17,979 nt of DNA from Flemingiibacterium sp045636265 (GTDB lineage Bacteria > Bacillota > Clostridia > Oscillospirales > CAG-272): assembly GCA_045636265.1 (NCBI GenBank), contig JAZTXD010000128.1, forward strand, positions 1-17,979, in the 5' to 3' direction. This document shows, piece by piece, positions 6,966-14,072 of this stretch (positions within the stretch are counted from its first letter, which is position 1; each line of letters starts with the position of its first letter). The notes under the pieces are model-generated. The model saw nothing but the letters and a program-made list of their open reading frames with translations, made no database searches and was not told the origin of the DNA. A program made the translations under genes and the position numbers.

Positions 6966-8930
6966 ATGTGCAGCTGCCCCGAACATAATAAAGGAAAATA
7001 TTATATAACAACAGCCATTGCATACGGCTCCGGCAAGCCCCACATCGGTAACACCTATGAGGTTATCATGACCGATGCCGTGGCACGCCGTAAGCGTCAG
7101 GAGGGATACGACGTATTCTTCATGACCGGAACCGATGAGCATGGCATGAAAATCGAAAATCTCGCAAAGGATAAGGGAATTTCCCCGAAGGCGTATGTTG
7201 ACGAGGTTGCAGATATCATAAAGGGTATCTGGGACGGAGTTGGCGCGTCCTACGACAAATTCATCCGTACCACAGACGACTATCACGAAGAAACCGTTGC
7301 CAAGGTATTCAAGAAGCTCTATGAGCAGGGTGATATCTACAAGGGCTCGTATGAGGGCTGGTACTGCGTCCCCTGCGAATCCTTCTTCACCGACACGCAG
7401 GCAGTTGACGGCAAGTGCCCCGACTGCGGACGTCCCGTTGAAAAGGCGAATGAGGAAGCATACTTCTTCAGAATGAGCAAATATCAGGACAGACTTCTCA
7501 AGTTTATCGAGGAGAATCCCGACTATATCGAGCCCGAGCTTCGCAAGAAGGAAATGGTAAACAACTTCCTTAAAGCAGGGCTCCAGGACCTCTGCGTTTC
7601 CCGTACCTCGTTTAAGTGGGGTATTCCCGTTGACTTTGATAACAAGCATGTAGTCTACGTTTGGCTTGACGCGCTCTTTAACTACGCAACGGGCGTTGGA
7701 CTTCGTCTTGACGACAACGGAAACATCGTTCCAAGCGAGGAATTTAACAAGTGGTGGCCGTGTGACGTTCACGTTATCGGTAAGGACATCATGCGTTTCC
7801 ACTCGATTTATTGGACTATCTTCTTAATGGCGCTCGGACTTCCGCTTCCGAAGAAGATATTCGGTCACCCGTGGTTCAATTTCGGTGCTGATAAGATGTC
7901 GAAGTCCAAGGGCAACGTTATCTACGCAGACGATCTCGTTAAGCGCTTCGGCCTTGACGGCGTTCGTTACTACTGCCTTGCCGAAATGCCCTACGCTTCC
8001 GACGGAAGCATCACATACGATGCGATAATCAGCCGTTATAACGCAGATCTCGCAAATAACCTCGGCAATCTCGTAAACCGTTCCATTGCCATGACAAATA
8101 AGTATTTCGCCGGTGTTATCCAGGCACCCACTGCGCCCGACGCGCTTGATGATGAGCTTGTGAGCGAGTGTGCCACCACTGTAAAAACAGTTGCCGAGTG
8201 CATGGAAAGCTTCCACATCGCAGACGCGGCAGACGCTATATTCGCGCTCTTCCGCCGCGCAAACAAGTATATCGACGAAACCGCTCCGTGGGTTCTTGCA
8301 AAAGACGAAGCATCAAAGGCAAGACTCGGCACCGTACTCTACAACCTGCTTGAGGTTATAAGAGTCGGCGCGGTACTTCTCGAGCCGTTCATGCCTACAA
8401 CATCCGCGGCAATCCTCGATCAGATAAACACAGGCAAGCGTACGCTTTGCACTGTGGAAAGCTTCGGCGCGCTTGAAGCCGGCGTAACCGTTGGCGAAGC
8501 AAAGCCGCTGTTTGCACGCATTGACGAAGCGAAGATGCTTGAGGAGATTGAGGCTGAACGTCAGGCTTGGCTCAAGGCAAACGCTCCCGTAGAAAAGCCC
8601 GAGGGATGCGCTATCATCGGCTTTAACGATTTTATGAAGGTTGAGCTTCGCACTGCCAAGGTTATCGCGTGCGAGCCCGTTAAGAAAGCAAAGAAGCTTC
8701 TTTGCCTCCAGCTCGACCTCGGATATGAGAAGCGTCAGGTTGTATCGGGAATCGCCCAGTTCTACAAGCCTGAGGATATTATCGGAAAGAAGATTATCGT
8801 GGTTGCAAATCTCGCGCCGGCAAAGCTTTGCGGCGTCGAGTCAAACGGCATGATACTCGCATCCGGTGAGGAAACCGTTCGCGTGGTATTCCTCGATCCC
8901 GAAACACCGCTTGGCGAGAGGGTTCGGTAA
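6966..8930 (+). CDS. metG: Methionyl-tRNA synthetase with C-terminal tRNA-binding domain
   Basis: Charges tRNA-Met. The protein has 654 residues. The class I signature appears as PHIGN (25-29) rather than HIGH; I recall the same variant in other clostridial MetRS, so it is probably family-typical. A zinc-knuckle domain has C134, C137, C151 and C154. KMSKS is intact at 310-314, followed by the anticodon-binding helical domain. From about residue 550 a Trbp111-like OB-fold domain (FMKVELRTAKVIACEP ... VVSGIAQFY ... NLAPAKLCGVESNGMILAS) binds tRNA. GGGAGGA lies 8 nt upstream of the ATG. The N-terminus has an odd CSC cysteine pair of unknown meaning. tatD follows after 1 nt, the usual metG-tatD arrangement of Firmicutes. 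Confidence 0.97.
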   Translation: MCSCPEHNKGKYYITTAIAYGSGKPHIGNTYEVIMTDAVARRKRQEGYDVFFMTGTDEHGMKIENLAKDKGISPKAYVDEVADIIKGIWDGVGASYDKFIRTTDDYHEETVAKVFKKLYEQGDIYKGSYEGWYCVPCESFFTDTQAVDGKCPDCGRPVEKANEEAYFFRMSKYQDRLLKFIEENPDYIEPELRKKEMVNNFLKAGLQDLCVSRTSFKWGIPVDFDNKHVVYVWLDALFNYATGVGLRLDDNGNIVPSEEFNKWWPCDVHVIGKDIMRFHSIYWTIFLMALGLPLPKKIFGHPWFNFGADKMSKSKGNVIYADDLVKRFGLDGVRYYCLAEMPYASDGSITYDAIISRYNADLANNLGNLVNRSIAMTNKYFAGVIQAPTAPDALDDELVSECATTVKTVAECMESFHIADAADAIFALFRRANKYIDETAPWVLAKDEASKARLGTVLYNLLEVIRVGAVLLEPFMPTTSAAILDQINTGKRTLCTVESFGALEAGVTVGEAKPLFARIDEAKMLEEIEAERQAWLKANAPVEKPEGCAIIGFNDFMKVELRTAKVIACEPVKKAKKLLCLQLDLGYEKRQVVSGIAQFYKPEDIIGKKIIVVANLAPAKLCGVESNGMILASGEETVRVVFLDPETPLGERVR

Positions 8931-8931
8931 T

Positions 8932-9753
8932 ATGAATTTTGATTTCACACCGTCGCGTAAGCTGCCGATCTTCGACACGCACGCGCACTATAACGACGAA
9001 CGTTTCGAGTGTGAGATTGAGGGCGGCAGGGACGAAGTCCTTGCCGCTCTGTTCTCGCAGAATGTGCGGTATATCGTCAACGCCGGATGCTGTGTTGCAT
9101 CCTCGCGCGACTGCATTGCTATGGCGGAGAAATATCCGGGGATGTACGCCACCGCCGGCGTTCATCCGGGCGAAGTGCACCACGAAGAGGACATTGACAC
9201 GGCGATGGAGCACCTTCGTGAGCTGCTCGCTCATCCGAAGGTGAGAGCACTCGGCGAGATAGGACTCGACTATCATTACGAGGAGCCGCCAAGGGACATG
9301 CAGAAGCTGTGGTTTCGCCGTCAGCTTGAGCTTGCACGCGAAGTTAAAATGCCCGTCGTGATACACGACCGTGACGCGCACGGAGACATCATGGACATCC
9401 TGCGCGAATATCCCGATGTAACGGGAGAATTCCACAGTTTTTCGGCAAGCGGTGAGATTGCCCGCCAGCTTGTGAAGCGTGGATGGTACATCTCATTTTC
9501 AGGCGTAATTACGTTCAAGAACGCGGCAAGACTTGCGGAGATAGTTCCGGTAGTTCCGCTTGACCGGGTTATGATAGAAACGGACGCGCCGTATCTTGCG
9601 CCGGTACCGTATCGCGGCAAGATAAACCATTCGGGCCTTATGGAATATACGGCGGCACGTGCCGCAGAGCTTTACGGCATCAGCGTGGAGGAGTTTTGTA
9701 AACATGCGTACGAAAACGCATGCAGATTTTTTGGGATAGAGCGTGGCGTTTAA
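8932..9753 (+). CDS. tatD: TatD-family metal-dependent DNase
   Basis: Cytoplasmic TIM-barrel metallohydrolase, known in the family as a 3'-5' exonuclease/DNase and sometimes a D-amino-acyl-tRNA or AP-site enzyme. Metal and active-site residues visible: H17 and H19 in FDTHAHYNDERF, E109 in RALGEIGLDYH, H145 in PVVIHDRDA, H168 in GEFHSFSAS and D218 in ETDAPYLAP. Length is 273 residues, within the family range. I chose ATG 8932, which starts one base after the metG stop and gives the normal N-terminus; an upstream in-frame ATG at 8866 lies wholly within metG. It forms a tight unit with metG. The stop codon lies in the loop of the terminator. Confidence 0.95.
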   Translation: MNFDFTPSRKLPIFDTHAHYNDERFECEIEGGRDEVLAALFSQNVRYIVNAGCCVASSRDCIAMAEKYPGMYATAGVHPGEVHHEEDIDTAMEHLRELLAHPKVRALGEIGLDYHYEEPPRDMQKLWFRRQLELAREVKMPVVIHDRDAHGDIMDILREYPDVTGEFHSFSASGEIARQLVKRGWYISFSGVITFKNAARLAEIVPVVPLDRVMIETDAPYLAPVPYRGKINHSGLMEYTAARAAELYGISVEEFCKHAYENACRFFGIERGV

Positions 9754-9769
9754 GCCACGCTTTTCTTTT
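9740..9769 (+). terminator. Terminator after tatD
   Basis: GCGTGGC (9741-9747) pairs with GCCACGC (9754-9760), plus an A-T pair at the base, with a 6-nt loop and a TTTTCTTTT tail. The tatD stop codon TAA (9751-9753) is inside the loop. It ends the methyltransferase-nagA-metG-tatD run. Confidence 0.85.
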
Positions 9770-9875
9770 CGGCGTTTCACGCCGAGGGGAGCGCAATTGC
9801 AAGGAGGGAGGACAACCAACTGCGTAGGTTCCTCATCCCCCTCGGACTCCCCCTGTCCTCCTTGCCGGCGCCGGA

Positions 9876-9945
9876 GGCGCTCCTCGCGCGCTCAAAGGAA
9901 GATTCGCGTGGGAAAGTGCATACACTCCGCCCACAATATTCATAC
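9876..9945 (-). repeat. Dispersed intergenic repeat, copy B
   Basis: Read on the minus strand it matches the core of copy A (1375-1433) at about 50 of 60 positions by eye. Both copies, translated in the same relative frame, give a pseudo-peptide of the form KIR.G.CIH.AH, so gene callers may report false small proteins here. Confidence 0.7.
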
Positions 9946-9951
9946 CAACCT

Positions 9952-9981
9952 TGTAGGGACAGGCGTCCTCGACTGTCCGCC
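9952..9981 (+). repeat. Short palindromic repeat, TGTAGGGA-hairpin type
   Basis: Starts TGTAGGGA and contains GGACAG (9957-9962) pairing with CTGTCC (9973-9978). It shares its left end and layout with the element at 40-65, but the stem sequence differs. It lies next to copy B of the dispersed repeat. Confidence 0.5.
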
Positions 9982-10015
9982 TTAGAGTGGAGCGTAAGGG
10001 AAAAGTGAGGGAATT

Positions 10016-10056
10016 CAAAAGGGAGAGGAAAACCGTAGGTTGTCCTCTCCCTTTTG
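10016..10056. repeat. Strong 14-bp hairpin
   Basis: Positions 10016-10029 pair perfectly with 10043-10056. Inside the loop AACC (10031-10034) pairs with GGTT (10038-10041). An outer stem, GCGTAAG (9992-9998) with CTTACGC (10063-10069), encloses it. No T run follows beyond the TTTT within the stem itself, so this is better read as a repeat than as a terminator. Confidence 0.6.
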
Positions 10057-10131
10057 CGTTCTCTTACGCATCCGGCTATGCACTGCACGCCAATTCAACT
10101 AACAGTATAGTTATTATAAACGAACTCTCTC

Positions 10132-10160
10132 TTGACATTACAGTGCAGATGTCGTAAAAT
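10132..10160 (+). promoter_or_regulatory. Promoter of the 10253 gene
   Basis: TTGACA (10132-10137), 17-nt spacer, TAAAAT (10155-10160). The leader to the ATG at 10253 is about 85 nt and A-rich. Confidence 0.7.
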
Positions 10161-10252
10161 ATAAATGTAAAAAATAAAAAAGTTTCGCTAAAGCGCAAAC
10201 CAAATCGCAGTTTTCCGACACTATATTTATGAAGCCGAAAGGAGCTGACCTT

Positions 10253-10855
10253 ATGAAGAAAAACAAATATATGCGCTATTTCAAAAGCTACATCATACTG
10301 CCGATCATTGGAGCAGTAGTTGCGGCTGTGGGATTCATTCTTCACCGCTACGCGTGGGACTTGTGGATACTCGGCAGACCGCTTATGGTTCTTGGCGCAC
10401 TGATCATCGGTGTATTTTTTCTGGTGCGTATCGATGACAAGCATTACAGCGAGCGTGTTGAGCTGTTGTTTGATAACATGCCAAATGACCCCGACAGAAA
10501 GCCCGACCATATCTTCAACGGATATTTTTTCGAGGATACGAAATTCGTAAAGCTCGACAAATCAGGTTCTCCGCGCTCTGAAAAAGCCATTCGCACATAT
10601 CTGTGTCTTGACAACACGCTGAAAGTGATAATCGGCTGCGCTAATGTGGAGCTTGAGAGCTTTGAAGCAAAGACCTACGTGTTTCCCAAGGTTACAGCTC
10701 ATCTGACCGAGAGTGAAATAACCGTTGACAAGCGTACTCGAAAGCTTGCCGCACTGACGCTAACATCCGATGGGGGAAGTATCAGCTTCCCGGTAAAGTC
10801 CAATGATATTGAGGTGGATGAGCTTATTGAGCAAATAAACAAAAAGTATAAATAA
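10253..10855 (+). CDS. Hypothetical protein with two N-terminal membrane helices
   Basis: I do not recognise a family. The 200-residue protein has a short basic N-terminus (MKKNKYMRYFK), two hydrophobic segments at about 12-30 and 37-59, and a soluble domain of about 140 residues with no cysteine-rich or catalytic motif I can name. Alternating short hydrophobic and polar stretches (TLKVIIGCANVELESF, VTAHLTESEITVD) suggest a beta-rich fold. By the positive-inside rule both ends would be cytoplasmic. The start at 10253 has AAAGGAG 8 nt upstream; an in-frame ATG at 10229 lacks a ribosome site. It stands alone between its own promoter and terminator, tail to tail with lexA. Confidence 0.75.
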   Translation: MKKNKYMRYFKSYIILPIIGAVVAAVGFILHRYAWDLWILGRPLMVLGALIIGVFFLVRIDDKHYSERVELLFDNMPNDPDRKPDHIFNGYFFEDTKFVKLDKSGSPRSEKAIRTYLCLDNTLKVIIGCANVELESFEAKTYVFPKVTAHLTESEITVDKRTRKLAALTLTSDGGSISFPVKSNDIEVDELIEQINKKYK

Positions 10856-10869
10856 TGCTGAACAGATGC

Positions 10870-10908
10870 AAAAGGACTGCCGTATAACGGGTACGGCAGT
10901 CCTTTTTT
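10870..10908. terminator. Bidirectional terminator between the 10253 gene and lexA
   Basis: A 15-bp perfect stem (10870-10884 with 10892-10906) has a 7-nt loop. On the plus strand it ends in six T; on the minus strand the stem ends in four T. It sits between two converging genes and likely serves both. Confidence 0.85.
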
Positions 10909-10935
10909 GTGTAAAATTATGTATCGGTGATGCAC

Positions 10936-11550
10936 TTATCTGTAGAATCGCATGGATGCTACAACCTTGCCGAGGATTATAAGCTCATCTGTGTATATCG
11001 GCTTCATCGTGGAATTTTCCGGCTGCAGACGGAAACGGTTCTTCTCACGGAAGAATGTTTTCACAGTAGCCTCGTCCTCAACGAGCGCAACGATGATGTC
11101 GCCGTCATTTGCGGTGTTCGCCTTTTCCACAACTATAAGGTCGCCGTCGAGTATTCCGGCCTCGATCATGCTCTCGCCCTGAACTCTGAGCGCAAACAGA
11201 TCGTTTGACGTGAGTCGCGAGGACGGACGCGGAAAATCAATGTATCCGTCATAATTTTCCACAGCAAGAATCGGCATGCCCGCCGCAACCTTTCCGAGTA
11301 TCGGAACACGGACAGTCGCGCCGCTCGGAGATGCGCCGTTGTCAATGCGAAGTGAACGGCTCTTGCCCGCATCCTTCTGAATTGCGCCCTTCTCTTCAAG
11401 GCGTGCAAGATATGTGTGTACGGTGGATGTGCTCTTCATGCCGAGTGCGTTGCAGATGTCGCGTACGCTCGGAGCGTATCCGTCACTCTTTATTGTGCTT
11501 TTTATGTAATCGAGTATTTCGCGCTCGCGCGGTGTGAGATCCATAGCCAT
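10936..11550 (-). CDS. lexA: LexA SOS repressor
   Basis: Represses DNA-damage genes until RecA filaments trigger its self-cleavage. The N-terminal winged helix (about 1-70: LTPREREILDYI, YAPSVRDICNALG, TSTVHTYLARLEEKG) binds DNA. The C-terminal part is a peptidase S24 domain with the Ala-Gly cleavage site at A90-G91 (KVAAGMP), catalytic Ser127 (QGESMIEAG) and Lys164 (EATVKTFF). All key residues are present; the length of 204 is normal. GAGG lies 8 nt upstream of the ATG at 11550. A LexA box overlaps its promoter, so it should repress itself. It is divergent from the membrane protein at 11764. Confidence 0.97.
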   Translation of the reverse strand: MAMDLTPREREILDYIKSTIKSDGYAPSVRDICNALGMKSTSTVHTYLARLEEKGAIQKDAGKSRSLRIDNGASPSGATVRVPILGKVAAGMPILAVENYDGYIDFPRPSSRLTSNDLFALRVQGESMIEAGILDGDLIVVEKANTANDGDIIVALVEDEATVKTFFREKNRFRLQPENSTMKPIYTDELIILGKVVASMRFYR

Positions 11551-11602
11551 TTTCAGTACCTCGCTTTTGTAAAAAAGCTTCCTTTCTCGGTATTACAGAA
11601 TA

Positions 11603-11631
11603 ATTATACCATACTTTTTCAAAAAAAGCAA
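11603..11631 (-). promoter_or_regulatory. lexA promoter
   Basis: On the minus strand TTGCTT (11631-11626), a 17-nt spacer and TATAAT (11608-11603). The -35 box overlaps the LexA operator. Confidence 0.7.
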
Positions 11632-11642
11632 ACGATTGTTCG
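11629..11642 (-). promoter_or_regulatory. LexA operator (SOS box)
   Basis: CGAACAATCGTTTG on the minus strand matches the Gram-positive LexA box CGAACnnnnGTTCG except for one base in the right half. It overlaps the -35 region of lexA, where binding would block transcription. Confidence 0.8.
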
Positions 11643-11721
11643 ATTTTTTATATTTTAATTTTTTGTTTATAAATAATTAACAAAATGAAAATACAACTGT
11701 AATACAGTCGTTTTCTGTCTG

Positions 11722-11730
11722 TGGTATACT
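11722..11730 (+). promoter_or_regulatory. Extended -10 promoter of the 11764 operon
   Basis: TGGTATACT is an extended -10 box (TGn before TATACT). I see no good -35 at the usual distance. The start codon is 33 nt downstream with AAGGA at 11750-11754. The LexA box is about 80 nt upstream, too far to repress this promoter directly by simple occlusion. Confidence 0.5.
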
Positions 11731-11763
11731 TTAAGGGTAAATTTTTATTAAGGAATAACATAA

Positions 11764-12456
11764 ATGAAAATAAAACATATCCCTCTTATGCTGACCGTCC
11801 TTGTGGCGGCGCTTATACTGCCGCTGGTTAATGTTATAGGCATCTGGCCTATGTATGTCAAGCTGGCAAGCGACGTGACCGCTTCAAGGCTTGGCGCGGA
11901 TATCCTTTATATCCTTTACCGTGCGATTAACACCCTTTGTGCATATGCCACGGCGGCGTGTGTCGGTTATTCGCTTGTTATGCGTGCGAATCGCGCTTTT
12001 GTGCTACTTACAGCTTTCTTTTCACTGCCGGTGATTTATTATGCGTTGGTGGCTACCGATGCGAAATTTTCGCCCGTATCAACGGCGTATATCGAAATGA
12101 ACATCGCTAACTGCGCTGTTGAAATGCTGCAGCTTGGCACAGTTGTTGGCGCCATTCTGCTCCTCGCCGCAAAAAAGAAGCCGCTCCGACATCTGCGTCC
12201 GCTTAATTTCTCCGGCGGGCTGTCACGTGCGGCGATAATTTGCCCTGCCGTGATTTTTCTGTGGCGGCTTGCGTCAAATCTTACAGAAACTATTACACTT
12301 CTGGTGGAGATCGGTGCGCCGCAGAATGTTTCCGAGGTCTACACGCTTGTAACGCCTCACGTGGAGTCGGTTATATACTTGCTTGTGGGATATATCCTCA
12401 CATTTATCATGATTGCGCTTTTCAAGGCACATGCCCGAAATGAGGCTAAAAAATGA
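11764..12456 (+). CDS. Polytopic membrane protein of unknown function
   Basis: I do not recognise a family. The protein has 230 residues and about six hydrophobic segments (roughly 7-29, 47-72, 77-97, 118-136, 154-172 and 199-221). A basic loop (KKKPLRHLRP, about 137-146) should be cytoplasmic, and the C-terminus is also basic (KAHARNEAKK), which fits a cytoplasmic end. No transporter or enzyme motif is seen. Its last four bases overlap the start of the hydrolase gene (ATGA), so the two are translationally coupled and probably act together. AAGGA is 9 nt upstream of the ATG. Confidence 0.8.
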   Translation: MKIKHIPLMLTVLVAALILPLVNVIGIWPMYVKLASDVTASRLGADILYILYRAINTLCAYATAACVGYSLVMRANRAFVLLTAFFSLPVIYYALVATDAKFSPVSTAYIEMNIANCAVEMLQLGTVVGAILLLAAKKKPLRHLRPLNFSGGLSRAAIICPAVIFLWRLASNLTETITLLVEIGAPQNVSEVYTLVTPHVESVIYLLVGYILTFIMIALFKAHARNEAKK

Positions 12457-13769
12457 CACGGTACAAGGTCATTTATCCGCTTTATCTGATAGTTTTTACC
12501 CTTATTGCAAACAGCTTTTTGCTTATAAAGCATGCTCCGATTGCGGCATTTCCTATCGCACTCGCGTTTCTCTTTATTGAAGTGTTTGCAGGCACACTGC
12601 TTGTGCGCTCCACTCGCTTTCATCTGAGGGTGATGAACCACGCAAACATGCTCCTGCGCCTGTTTGCACATTCGCTCGTTCCGTCTGCTATCGTACATAT
12701 CGGGCTTGCGATTGAAAAACAGTGGCAGCTTTTGCTTTGGAGTGCGATTTTTTGCGTGGCGGTCGAGGCGATCGTTTTCTGGACCGGTATTATCTGCGCT
12801 TACATCACCTCGCTTCAGCTTGGCATAAAGCAGAGAGTTATCGGTGCCGTATGCGGTATGATACCGATTGCAAACCTCATAGCGCTTGCCGGAATTATAC
12901 GCACAACTCGTGCGGAAGTCCTCTTTGAAGAGGAAAAGGATCTTCTGAATAAATCCCGTGCGGATAAAAGGATATGCGCAACGAAATATCCCGTGCTCAT
13001 GATTCACGGCGTGTTTTTCCGCGATACGCGGTATTTTAACTACTGGGGACGTGTCCCGGCGGAGCTTATAAAAAACGGCGCCGTGATATATTACGGCAAT
13101 CACTCCTCGGCGCTTTCGGTTGCCGACAGCGGCGCGGAGCTTTGTGAGCGGATAAAAGAGATAGTTGCCGAGAGTGGCTGTGAGAAGCTCAATATAATTG
13201 CCCACTCAAAGGGCGGACTTGACTGCCGCTATGCCATAGAAAAGCTTGGGGCGGCGCCGTATGTTGCTTCTCTCACAACTGTAAGCACTCCGCATAAGGG
13301 ATGCCTTTTCGCGGATCACCTTTTGACGAAGATTCCCGAAAACGTGAAAAACACCGTTGCCGGAGCATATAATACATCGCTTCTCAGGTTCGGTGATAAA
13401 AACCCCGATTTTCTTGCGGCTGCGGGTGACCTCACGGCGGCGAACTGCAGCGCGCGCTTGCCTGACGATGACTGTTACCGCGGCATTTTCTGTCAAAGTG
13501 TCGGTTCAACTCTTAAGCGGGCGTCGGGCGGTAAGTTTCCGCTGAACTTTTCCTACCATCTCGTGAAGCATTTCGACGGGGCAAATGACGGCCTTGTGAG
13601 TGAGAGCTCGTTCGTTTTCGGAGAGAAGCACATCCAGCTGGTGTCCGAGGGTAAAAGAGGAATATCGCATGGCGATATGATAGACCTTAACCGTGAAAAC
13701 GTTGACGGATTTGACGTGAGAGAATTCTATGTGAAGCTTGTTTCCGATCTCAAAGACCGAGGTCTGTGA
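12453..13769 (+). CDS. Membrane-anchored alpha/beta hydrolase (lipase-like)
   Basis: A protein of 438 residues. The N-terminal third has about five hydrophobic segments (6-25, 28-51, 66-87, 92-119, 129-149). A short charged linker (EEEKDLLNKSRADKR) leads to an alpha/beta hydrolase domain from about 178. That domain has the HG oxyanion motif (H185-G186 in PVLMIHG), the nucleophile elbow AHSKGG with Ser252, and likely triad partners D379 (GANDGLV) and H406 (GISHGD). The layout resembles triacylglycerol lipases and related lipase_2/PGAP1-type esterases; the substrate, probably a lipid or acyl ester, is not known. Five segments would put the catalytic domain outside if the N-terminus is inside. 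It overlaps the preceding membrane protein gene by 4 nt. No terminator follows; the next promoter is 41 nt downstream. Confidence 0.85.
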   Translation: MTRYKVIYPLYLIVFTLIANSFLLIKHAPIAAFPIALAFLFIEVFAGTLLVRSTRFHLRVMNHANMLLRLFAHSLVPSAIVHIGLAIEKQWQLLLWSAIFCVAVEAIVFWTGIICAYITSLQLGIKQRVIGAVCGMIPIANLIALAGIIRTTRAEVLFEEEKDLLNKSRADKRICATKYPVLMIHGVFFRDTRYFNYWGRVPAELIKNGAVIYYGNHSSALSVADSGAELCERIKEIVAESGCEKLNIIAHSKGGLDCRYAIEKLGAAPYVASLTTVSTPHKGCLFADHLLTKIPENVKNTVAGAYNTSLLRFGDKNPDFLAAAGDLTAANCSARLPDDDCYRGIFCQSVGSTLKRASGGKFPLNFSYHLVKHFDGANDGLVSESSFVFGEKHIQLVSEGKRGISHGDMIDLNRENVDGFDVREFYVKLVSDLKDRGL

Positions 13770-13810
13770 GTGCGCGGACAAAATAATTTTAAAAAGTTTA
13801 CATGTTCCCG

Positions 13811-13839
13811 TTGACATCGTGCCTTTTGCGTGATATAAT
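13811..13839 (+). promoter_or_regulatory. Consensus promoter of scfA
   Basis: TTGACA (13811-13816), 17-nt spacer, TATAAT (13834-13839), an exact sigma-A consensus. This predicts strong expression of the small peptide gene. Confidence 0.87.
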
Positions 13840-13878
13840 ATAACTAATAATGCAAATTTATCATAAGGAGCAATTACA

Positions 13879-14016
13879 ATGAAACATATCACTACTTTAA
13901 ATACCAAGAGCCTTTGCGAGAGCGCAAAGAATGGTGGCTGCGGCGAGTGCCAGACATCCTGCCAGTCCGCTTGCAAGACCAGCTGCGGTATTGCTAACCA
14001 GGCTTGCGAGAAATAA
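13879..14016 (+). CDS. scfA: SCIFF peptide precursor (ranthipeptide)
   Basis: A 45-residue cysteine-rich precursor of a ribosomally made, thioether-bridged peptide; the family name stands for six cysteines in forty-five residues. It begins MKHITTLNTKSL, the conserved leader recognised by the maturase, and has the family core CGECQTSCQSACKTSC (21-36). Cysteines are at 13, 21, 24, 28, 32, 36 and 43: the six usual ones plus Cys13 in the leader part. Position 37 is Gly and position 42 is Ala; I recall Thr at both in many members. AAGGAG lies 8 nt upstream of the ATG and a consensus promoter precedes it. The maturase gene follows after a terminator and a repeat. In clostridia these peptides have been linked to quorum-sensing-type roles, but no function can be read from this sequence. 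Confidence 0.95.
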   Translation: MKHITTLNTKSLCESAKNGGCGECQTSCQSACKTSCGIANQACEK

Positions 14017-14021
14017 CAACA

Positions 14022-14049
14022 AAAAATGCCGCTGTAAAGCGGCTTTTTT
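14022..14049 (+). terminator. Terminator between scfA and scfB
   Basis: GCCGCT (14028-14033) pairs with AGCGGC (14038-14043) around GTAA, flanked by an A run before and TTTTTT after. It should cut most transcripts after scfA, giving an excess of precursor over maturase. Confidence 0.8.
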
Positions 14050-14072
14050 GATTTTTGAGGGAGCTGTGAAAT

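Larger units (their letters stand above)
9799..10069. repeat. Composite palindromic element filling the tatD downstream spacer
   Basis: The 0.5 kb gap from 9754 to 10252 has no credible gene. It starts and ends with related inverted segments: 9799-9817 and, on the other strand, 10057-10038, both reading GCAA..GGGAG.GGACAACC. Each belongs to its own hairpin: 9799-9814 with 9854-9865 on the left, and nested stems 9992-9998/10063-10069 and 10016-10029/10043-10056 on the right. Copy B of the dispersed repeat and a TGTAGGG hairpin lie in between. This could be a small non-autonomous element or a pile-up of intergenic repeats. Confidence 0.5.

Noticed and set aside
6834..7802. A 322-residue open frame on the minus strand opposite metG
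   Set aside because: It lies antisense to the well-supported metG and nagA genes, has no recognisable motif or ribosome site, and arises from the codon bias of the sense strand.
6966..8930. HIGN in place of HIGH in MetRS as a sign of an inactive enzyme
   Set aside because: KMSKS, the zinc cysteines and all domains are intact, and I recall the same variant in other clostridial MetRS, so loss of function is unlikely.
9743..10088. Small open frames on both strands in the tatD downstream spacer
   Set aside because: They are made of palindromes and the dispersed repeat; similar peptides occur at the other repeat copy near 1316-1450, which points to repeat DNA rather than genes.
13770..13810. A terminator between the lipase-like gene and scfA
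   Set aside because: No stem with a T tract could be found; the gap is AT-rich but unstructured.
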